Below, piece by piece: positions 56,940 through 64,000 of a DNA stretch of 64,000 nucleotides. The DNA comes from Sabethes cyaneus. Lineage: Eukaryota > Arthropoda > Insecta > Diptera > Culicidae. Both the position numbers and the translations under genes were made by a program. The notes beneath the pieces are model-generated. The model worked only from the letters and a program-made list of their open reading frames with translations, did not search any database and was not told the origin of the DNA. The stretch spans positions 46,227,544-46,291,543 of the forward strand of contig NC_071354.1 of NCBI RefSeq assembly GCF_943734655.1. The letters run 5' to 3'. Numbering within the stretch: position 1 is the stretch's first letter; every line of letters starts with the position of its first letter.

Positions 56940-57294
56940 AGAATTTTAGTTGAAAGCCAAAGATAAAATTTAAAAATAAACATTTGACCGCTAAAAATCA
57001 AAAGTTAAAATTTATGAGTCAAAATAAAGAAAACGAAACAAACGTCAAAAGCCCAAAAAATCCAAACCGGGCCGGAGAAGAAGTAGTGGGTTCGAATCCG
57101 GTTGTAATGCTCCGATTACAGCCTGGTTCGATCCATGAATTCCCCAGCTTGAACAAGAAGAAGCTGTATCACAACTTGTTAAGCGTCGCTTCAGTGACCC
57201 TCCATTACCTAATTTTCCCCTTCACACCTTGTTCCCGATCTGTTTCATTACTTTCTTCTATCATTCTTTTCGTCGATTGTGAAAAACTACAGTT
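56940..57294. repeat. AAATCAAAAGT-type low-complexity tract and unassigned sequence
   Basis: Short purine-rich words resume after the inserted element as 57750-58250. At 57088 GGGTTCGAATCCGGTTGT fits a tRNA B box, but no A box or tRNA fold could be placed, so it is at most a SINE remnant. Confidence 0.4.
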
Positions 57295-57746
57295 AGGCCA
57301 TTGCAAATCATTTTAAAAGTTTTTGTCACCCCCCCTAGGAAATTGGCTTGAAAAATCGGGGGGCAAAAAAATAATTTATAGAATATGAGTTAATTTAAAA
57401 AAAAAAAATCAATTGTCTGTGGGCTGTACAGCCTGAAAAACTTGAAAAATGGGTGTACGAGTTGAGTTAACGCTTCTAGCATGAAATGGAAATTCAAACA
57501 GCGGATTTTCCGAAAATCGGCCAAAAAAATTTTCTTTTGTTTTTGTCCTTTTTTCATAGATTTTTGCATGGAAATTAACAACTTATATATTAAGAGCAAG
57601 AATAGATTTGGTTTTCACGTTTAAACTTAAAATAGAAATGCATTTTTTTTGCTCGATTAAGAGAATTCTCTTTGTTTTTTTTCGTCCACCCTTCAGTGGC
57701 CCAACATCGGAGGGGCAAAAACTTTTTAAAATATTTGTAATGGCCT
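57295..57746. mobile_element. GGCCATTGCAAATCAT-ended element, uninterrupted copy
   Basis: Left end AGGCCATTGCAAATCATTTT and right end AAAATATTTGTAATGGCCT are inverted repeats of about 33 bp with few mismatches. It shares body sequence with 21617-22866 and carries an extra AT-rich stretch in its left half. It shows what the other copy looked like before the MITE inserted. Confidence 0.85.
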
Positions 57747-57749
57747 TCT

Positions 57750-58250
57750 AAAAAAATCAAAATCCAAAGTTGAAGGTAAAACGACAAAAATCAAAAGTCA
57801 AAAAAAAAGTAAGAGTCTAAGTCTAAGTCTGAAAGCCCAAAATCAAAAGCTCAAAACTATGATGAAAAGACAAAAGTTGAAAACCAAAAATCAAAAGATA
57901 TGATGAAAATTCAGAAGTTAAAAATCAAAAATCGAAAGGTAAATGCTAAAAATAGAAAATCAATAGAAGAAAGACACAAATCAAAAGTCGAGATTTTAAA
58001 CAAACGTCAAAAATCGAAAATAAAAACGAGGAAGCCAAAAGACGAAGAAAAGTTGAAATCCAAATGTCAAAAGTTAAAGGTTAGAATTCGAAAGTCAAAT
58101 GTGAAAATATATAAATCAAAAGTTGAATGTGAAAATTCTAATCAAAAACTAAGAGTCAAAAGGTTAAAATTTTACTTAAAAGTCCGAAAGTTCAAAGTTG
58201 AAGGTTTAAAATCAAAAGTCAAAATTAAATAAAACTAATTTTAAAAGCCA
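57750..58250. repeat. AAATCAAAAGTTGAAA low-complexity tract
   Basis: Half a kilobase of variants of AAAAATCAAAAGTCAAAAGT. It gives a Lys-rich open frame (57900-58232) that is compositional. Confidence 0.75.
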
Positions 58251-58319
58251 ACCCAAATTAGAAGTCATATCGAAATTATACATTTTAAAGTCAATGGTTA
58301 AAAGACAGAGATCAAAGTT

Positions 58320-58850
58320 GGAAACTGGACTTGGATTCTACTTGAAATTGAACTTCCTACTGTACTGGTAATTGAATACGAAATTTGACAGGAAAGTTCA
58401 CTTGAAATTAGGCATCAAATCGAACGCTGAATAAATTTCGAAATTTTACTTGAATCTGGCTTTAATTCAATTAAATATTAAATTTGCTTGAAAATGGACA
58501 TGAAATCAATGGTGAAATAGGGCATGAAAGTGGACTGGAAATAAAACCAAACCAGGATTTGAATTTCGAAAAATTTGAGCTTCAAATTTTACTTTAATTT
58601 AAACTGGACAATGGACTTGAAACTGAATTTGAAATGGGACTTGAAATCAGACTTAAATTGGATTTAATTGTCCGGGGAATTGCACATGAAACTAGACATA
58701 AAATATTACTTGAAATTTGACATGAAATCTAACTTAAAATATGTAAAATTGAAAGTAAATTGGTCGGACTTGGCAATTGGTCATGAAAGTGGACTTAAAA
58801 TAGGAGTTAAAAATGAATTTATTTTTACGCAATTAACCTATCGCAAAAAT
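58320..58850. repeat. GACTTGAAATTG minisatellite, third tract
   Basis: The same degenerate unit as at 8060-9117 (GGACTTGGATTCTACTTGAA, ATGGGACTTGAAATCAGAC). It is 46 kb from the other tracts, so the array is part of a dispersed repeat or such arrays arise from one. Confidence 0.7.
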
Positions 58851-60403
58851 GCCGGGTGAACAAACTAAATATTTAGGACTTTCTGGTTACACTGTGAGAG
58901 TTTTCTAGTTTTGAGATGAATCTTTTAGATAATGTCCCAGACCCAGTGTGCCTTAGCTTGGACACACTAGTCTGCATGACTCGTTTGAGTATTTCGAATC
59001 AACCTTGAATTACAATAAGCTATCATTTTTTATTCTTTCATTCTTCAAAGAAAGCTACGTATAATCGCTGTATAATCAAATCAAAAACCGGAGCAGGTAA
59101 TTACATAATTGAAGATTTTGATAAATAAATTCAAAAATGTGGACACCAACAGGAAACACAAAAATCCCAAAAAAAGGTTTTATGTCGAATTGCAGAAAAT
59201 TTGTACCAATGTATGTATCTCCAAGAAAAAATACTCAGAGCTAGTTTTAAGTAATTTATTATTGCAAATAACATTTATTACAAGGAAAGAAAAACTAGAT
59301 AGCTTTCCATAGTTAGTATATTTTTGCAACATTTATTTTTAATTTAAAATGTTCGAATTCATATGGACTTCAAATACTGAGAATATACAACGTATTCTTG
59401 CAGTAAAATTTCACTGCGTATTATTTTCTTCAGACGTGTGACTAATTGGGTAATACCTTTGCAACTGTTTGAAAATAAATGTTAAGTTTTCTTAATAAAA
59501 AATGCTAAATGTTAAAATTTTATTGAAAAAGTTATTTAAAATCATTTACATTACCTGTAAAATTTGAAAAATTTAAAATGGCAGCTTAAATACATATTTG
59601 AAATAGTACCTTTTTCACAGGAAAGATTGTATAAAATCTTTCAAAACGTGCTGTCATTAAAAAGATAGGCAAAGTAAACCAAATCTAGGAGCTGTATTGA
59701 AAAAAGAGGACGCATGGTTATTCTTAACATGTTGCAAGTGCGGGAGAATATCTCTAGTATGGTGCTAAAAATTTTTATTAGAAATTTTCTAATATAGTGC
59801 ACTCCAAGCAGCAATCTTTGTACATTTATATGTAAGTTTGTTGCAACTTATGAGTTTACACAATTGATACTTAAATCAATGACACGGTTTGTTAGTTTAA
59901 GGAGTTGTTTTCCAATGGGTACCTACATTCCAGTTGTTGTTTAACCCGAATCATAAGAATGGTCATATTTTATTTGATCCTGCATCTGTCTGATTTGCAT
60001 TCCTGCATAAATCACCACCGAAAGGCTCTTTCTGAGCATTAACTGCTGAACAATACGAAACTACCAGCAGCGTTTACTTCATTATAGCTGCAACGGCATA
60101 ACGAGATGCAGCTGACCTGCTTTATAACAACAATACATTCCGATTCGTATTCCGGCCGACGGCAACAGAGAGAGAGAGGACACTGATCAGATTAAGCCAC
60201 ACGCATTGCCGGATACCGAACGGTTCATATTCTTTCGCTCGGTTCTGCTGTGTTTTCCTCCCTCCTGCTGCCGCTGCGCAAAGAGCTTCCCGTGCCATCC
60301 CGCGGGAGATAACGACGACCGACCGACCGGACCGGACCGGACCGGACGGCCTGGGACGCGGATGGAATCGACTGACTGTACGGAAAAACCGAAATCTACT
60401 TAC
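58851..60403 (-). other. Intron sequence near the second Ig exon
   Basis: 58850-59730 is weakly related to 12511-13060. The rest is AT-rich until about 60120, where GC rises close to the exon. The run CCGACCGACCGGACCGGACC at about 60317 is a short simple repeat. Confidence 0.4.
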
Positions 60404-60554
60404 AGAGCACATTGACCACGATTTCCCTGCTGTCCGGCTGGCCGACCCGATTATCGGCGGTGCATATATAATGGCCACTGGTGTGACGGGTCGCATGCAT
60501 CACGTCGAACACGTTTCCGGTTTTGTTCGCCTCGCCATTCGGTAGCACGTTGTT
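60404..60554 (-). CDS. Klingon-like protein, end of second Ig domain
   Basis: A 151-bp exon from cccgcag|AACAACGTGC (60554) to GTGCTCT|gtaagt (60404), phase 0 in and one base out. It encodes NNVLPNGEANKTGNVFDVMH, then SGHYICTADNRVGQPDSREI and VVNVL. The YIC cysteine closes Ig2, and CTADNRVGQP is a characteristic block of the Klingon/lachesin group. NKT is a glycosylation sequon. The exon follows the WSRR end of the 61691-62061 exon, giving WSRRNNVLPNGE, the usual continuous Ig2 sequence. Confidence 0.92.
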
Positions 60555-61690
60555 CTGCGGGAGATAGATAGATAGATAGTTGGTTAAAGGCGGCGGAGGT
60601 CTGTTAGTAGGTAGGGATTGTCTGAATTGTCGGACCGACCGGTCGAGCAGATATGGGAATGGAATTTGAACTTGACCGCATCGGTACCCACCGGATGGTG
60701 TGAAAACTTGGGAACTTGGGTGGAATATCCTTGTCGTTGCTCTCGAGTTGGCAGCTTTTTGGGAAATGAACGTATAAACGGATCGGCAGATTGGTGCGGT
60801 TTCTCCTGGGAAAGGATAATGGCGTGGGGCTCACGACGCACGGTCGCCATTGGAATCGTAAGTTTGGCGCCTGCTGAAACGAATTTCTGCCTCTGGGACA
60901 AACAAATTCGGTTCTGGATTCGTTGTCGGTGGTTCATAATGCGATAATATGAATTGGAGGACACTTTTGGTGTGGGGATTGCAGTTAGAATCGTTTCATT
61001 TGGCCGTTTGATTATTCTCAATATTGCATCCTGGGAGAGGTTATGAAAAATAGCCAAAACTTTTTTGAATGTGATGTTCAAGTTAGAAAAATTGTGAATT
61101 AAGCCCTGGTTGGAATAAAAAATTACACCCCATTAATGCCCAAGGCCAATGTCCGACCACGTCCGACACTCACACTAACTGGTTTCCAGTGTACACCAGA
61201 TGCATTAAGTTTATTATCTGCCTCGCTTGACGTTGACCAATTTTCATGTCTAACTGAATACGAGTTAAATTCAGGGGGTTGGCTTGGTGGTGTGGTTTTC
61301 GGAATTGGATGGATTTGCGTTTTCCGTTCAGGTCGGTTGGTACCCGTTTCATTCATTCAGTCTGGCTGATTAAGATTGAAATGAACGAGCAGGACATTTG
61401 AGTGACGCCTCTTGCTCACTTTCTGGTCATTTTGAATCGCTCGAATCACCACAGCGAGCTTTTCGGTGCTTTGGGTTCTGTATGCCGGCGAAGAAGGATA
61501 CCGTTTGCGGTTAGTCGGTTCAAATTTCCATCCTGCATTATTCGGTTCAAAATCTCTCGCTGCTTTACGCTTGAGGTATTCGCTTTAGAGCAAGGATAAA
61601 TGGGATTTTGGGGCAGATTAATTTGATGCTGGGACGTATTGCAGTGGATCACATTGAGTGTGATTTTTGGAAATTCATTTGTCTACTTAC
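60555..61690 (-). other. 1.1-kb intron between the two Ig2 exons
   Basis: The shortest complete intron except the one between 27062 and 27366. A GATA microsatellite of four units lies at about 60565-60580. It shows no transposon ends. Confidence 0.6.
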
Positions 61691-62061
61691 CCGTCTGGAC
61701 CAGATTATCTTGGGTGTGGGATTGCCAGACCCTCGGCACTCCAACCGCACCTGTGTTCCCTTGTGTACATCCAGCTTGTTTGCCGGCGAGACGTAATCGA
61801 GTTTGGGCGGAACGAGCACCTCCAGCGTGTGCACAATCTCCTTCGGTTCCATCGAACCGATCTGGCAGATGTAGTCGCCGGCATCGCTCACGCGGACGTC
61901 GCGTATCTCCAGGTTGTAGCCGGTCGATAGCGTTCCGTGCTGGTCGGTCTGACCTTGCACCGGCATCAGCCGTATCCGGGGGTTCACCGTGACTTTTACC
62001 GTTCCCGCCGTCAGCACGGCAATGTCTCGCTTCCACGCGAGCACGTAGTGGCTGGAGTTTT
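61691..62061 (-). CDS. Klingon-like protein, rest of first Ig domain and start of second
   Basis: The exon runs from gaacgcag|AAAACTCCAGC (62061), completing a codon begun upstream, to CAGACGG|gtaagt (61691) in phase 0. It encodes NSSHYVLAWKRDIAVLTAGT with the core Trp of Ig1, GYNLEIRDVRVSDAGDYICQ with its second cysteine, and IVHTLEVLVPPKLDYVSPAN leading into Ig2, whose first cysteine lies in VRLECRGSGNPTPKIIWSRR. These blocks are diagnostic of the Klingon-like IgLON-related adhesion proteins of insects, which act at neuronal and glial surfaces. A segment of about 12 residues before GYNLEIRD appears longer than usual. The first cysteine of Ig1 and the signal peptide lie off the right edge. 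Klingon itself and a close paralogue cannot be told apart here. Confidence 0.92.
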
Positions 62062-62783
62062 CTGCGTTCGAAAGGTACACGAGGGAAAGTAAAGGGAAAG
62101 AAAAATCAGTGATTTATAGCTGTGTAAGTGGATTGCAGATTGGAGCCTTTCATGTCCGCGACAGGACGATAACGTAAGTCATTACATTCTCGAATAGTGG
62201 GTATGTGGTTGAGCTACAGGTTAAACTCATAAAACTATGTAATGAAAAAAATAAACGACAAAAAATATTGTATTAAATTGAAAAAGCTATTAAATTCTGT
62301 GAAAAATCTGCTTTAAAAATAGGATAAAATTTCGAAAGAAAACATTGGTTTTTTCTTTGTTGCGGACCTTGGACCACTGCGACCAGTTCCTTGATCTATT
62401 GTGGTGTAAAGAAAACATGTATATCGGTTTGGCACATATGTACATCGTTACACTATACTACTGCGTTAACGTGCACAGATTTTGATAAAAAGTGGTGCAT
62501 CAAACTTTTGCAATATGCAATAGAGCCGATGACTATTTATTTCGTTGTTATTTTCTTCTAAAACAATTATTTTCTTAATATTGTGTGAGCTATTTCTACT
62601 GAGTTTATTTTTAATTAAGGTTCGTCTTAATTTAGTATAAAGTATATATGTCAGAGTTCCGCTTCGATTTTCCTTGATTTTTCACTTTTTGCCTCATGTT
62701 TTAATGGCTTTGCGGAATTATCTAAATTATGTCTATTTCATTTATTACTTCAATTTTATTTTAATTTTAGTTCAGCTTATGGG
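62062..62783 (-). other. Intron sequence upstream of the first visible Ig exon
   Basis: AT-rich intron DNA. No further exon or repeat was recognised. Confidence 0.45.
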
Positions 62784-63342
62784 GGTACCCCATTTGGCAT
62801 ACGGATGATAGATATACAAATATAAGGCCTAAGAACGATAGGCATAAATGCATTAGGCACAATGGATATTAAGCAAAATGGACGTTAGGTATGATAGGCC
62901 AACTATCTACTGTCAGCTTGCAAGAGACATAATCGGCTCGGTTAAAAAAACAGCTTTAACGCTATCTATTGAATATACAATGAATCGATGCGAGGATTAA
63001 GCAAAAATTTCTAAAATCGGTAGACTTAGGAAAACGAATAAACTTACACCGGTACTTCCGGCAGGTCTTGCCCTGAGTCGTCCATGAAATGTAATAAAAT
63101 AATTTCAAGGAATTATGTCAATAGTTTTTATACCGAATGGTTCCTTATGATTCTGCCAATGCATTGCATTTGCAATCTTTTAATTCCAAACGGCAGTATG
63201 TCAATCAGTCGTACCCCAAATGAACTTATGCCAAATGGGCGGCCCCGTTCTCATTATATTAGTTTAAATGCCTATTTTCAGGAAAGCAAAGTTTTGTAAA
63301 TTATGCCTAACGTCCATTATGCCTAACGTCGCGCACCCCAGT
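62784..63342. repeat. Repeat of GGCATAATGGACGTTAG-type words
   Basis: Words such as AATGGACGTTAGGTATGATA, ATTAGGCACAATGGATATTA and inverted ATTATGCCTAACGTCCATTA, CTTATGCCAAATGGGC lie at both ends, left ones mostly plus and right ones inverted. This gives a degenerate inverted arrangement of about 560 bp, starting near GGGGTACCCCATTTGGCATA and ending CGCGCACCCC. The same words occur at 37393-37460. Confidence 0.6.
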
Positions 63343-63402
63343 TTTACAGAATACTAGGCAAGAACTAACGGTTTCGTTGTCTAATGCCATACAAATCGAG
63401 CC

Positions 63403-64000
63403 ACTTGTAGAAGCTTTCAACTCAGTTGACTTGAGTTCTTTTTATCTAATTGATGGCCCAAATTTTCAATTGAATCTCTTCAACCATTTTTTGTCTGCTT
63501 TTCATCATATGTTTGTTCCAATTCGTACAATTTATTGTCGTAAGAAGCATAATCCTTGGTTTAATACCAATATTAGTATGGAAATTGTCAACCGCGATTT
63601 ATTATTTAAGGAATGGAAAATGAGTAATAACTCAGATGTTCACCTCGCTTTCAAAAAATCTCGTAATCAAGTCAACAGGCTAATACGTGTAGCAAAACTA
63701 AATTATTTCGCTTCTCGTCTCGACTTGAACATAGCTCCTAAGGAATTATGGAAAAATCTTAAAACACTTGGTATCGGTCAAACTGCATTTCATAAATCAA
63801 ATAACTTTGCTGCTGATGAAATTAACCGTAAATTTTGCGATAATTTTTCCCAACATAATACAATGTACTCCATACATTCTAATGCAACTGGAGTAGACAT
63901 GCTACCAATAAAATTTTTAAAAGCTATCTGTCCTCTTTTAATTGAACCCATAACACATTTATTCAATTCTATAATAACAACAAGCGTATTTCCAGATGCA
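63403..64000 (+). CDS. Jockey-like non-LTR reverse transcriptase ORF, cut by the window end
   Basis: A frame stays open for about 199 codons to the edge, starting within the ORF (LVEAFNSVDLSSFYLIDGPN). It then reads CRKKHNPWFNTNISMEIVNR, KSRNQVNRLIRVAKLNYFAS and LWKNLKTLGIG, the linker between endonuclease and RT. The end MLPIKFLKAICPLLIEPITH followed by LFNSIITTSVFPD is the first RT block. The endonuclease is absent upstream, replaced by the 62784-63342 repeat, so this copy is 5'-truncated. No stop is seen inside, so it may be fairly young. It sits in an intron of the Klingon-like gene on the opposite strand. Confidence 0.85.

Noticed and set aside
57088..57106. tRNA-like B box GGGTTCGAATCC, possible tRNA gene
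   Set aside because: No A box, acceptor stem or cloverleaf could be placed around it; at most a SINE remnant.
57900..58232. Lys-rich 110-codon open frame
   Set aside because: It is the translation of the AAATCAAAAGT low-complexity tract.

Overview
The window looks like insect nuclear DNA, most likely from a mosquito with an expanded, transposon-rich genome. It is AT-rich, has small exons in very large introns with canonical GT/AG splice sites, and its remnants (RTE-like and Jockey-like non-LTR elements, Tc1/mariner and pogo transposases, a hAT element, a tRNA-like SINE, many palindromic MITEs) are of the kinds common in Culicidae. The species cannot be fixed from sequence alone. Database names below come from recognising motifs, not from a search.

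Two host genes can be supported, both on the minus strand. At the left edge (297-571) is the first coding exon of an ABHD17-type alpha/beta hydrolase, a protein depalmitoylase; the rest of the gene lies off the left edge. Six exons of an immunoglobulin/fibronectin III cell-surface protein of the Klingon type span most of the window: 61691-62061, 60404-60554, 48129-48283, 27366-27512, 26594-27062 and 15927-16150. Their splice phases join without a frame break into about 505 residues: rest of Ig1, Ig2, Ig3, one FN3 domain with a Ser/His/Gly-rich insert, and a hydrophobic tail that looks like a GPI-anchor signal. The signal-peptide exon and the first part of Ig1 lie beyond the right edge.

The rest is intergenic DNA (about 0.6-13 kb), the probable 3' UTR and flank of the Klingon-like gene (about 13-15.9 kb), and its introns, all heavily colonised by mobile DNA. 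The layout from left to right is: nested pogo-like MITEs (2.1-2.4 kb); a broken RTE-like retrotransposon (2.9-5.2 kb); a TA-flanked element containing a hAT element with 8-bp duplications, which itself holds a retrotransposon fragment and a small MITE (5.3-7.9 kb); a degenerate minisatellite split by a 1.2-kb foldback (8-10.6 kb); a hexanucleotide array and a long purine-rich degenerate array (17.7-21.5 kb); a TA-flanked MITE inside another inverted-repeat element (21.6-22.9 kb); a family of 107-108-bp hairpin MITEs with CCCAAGYAAC ends (five copies) and two larger elements with matching ends, one carrying a 97-codon ORF; broken pogo and mariner transposases; and a 1.9-kb foldback inserted with a 5-bp duplication into the tail of a Jockey-like reverse transcriptase (51.6-54.7 kb). 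No tRNA, rRNA, CRISPR or prokaryotic feature was seen.

No new multi-gene system was found. The most interesting material is the CCCAAGYAAC transposon family, the elements that share CCGTCATCCGGGG ends but have different repeated inner motifs, the datable nested insertions, and a short copy of FN3-exon sequence in the adjacent intron beside a hairpin.
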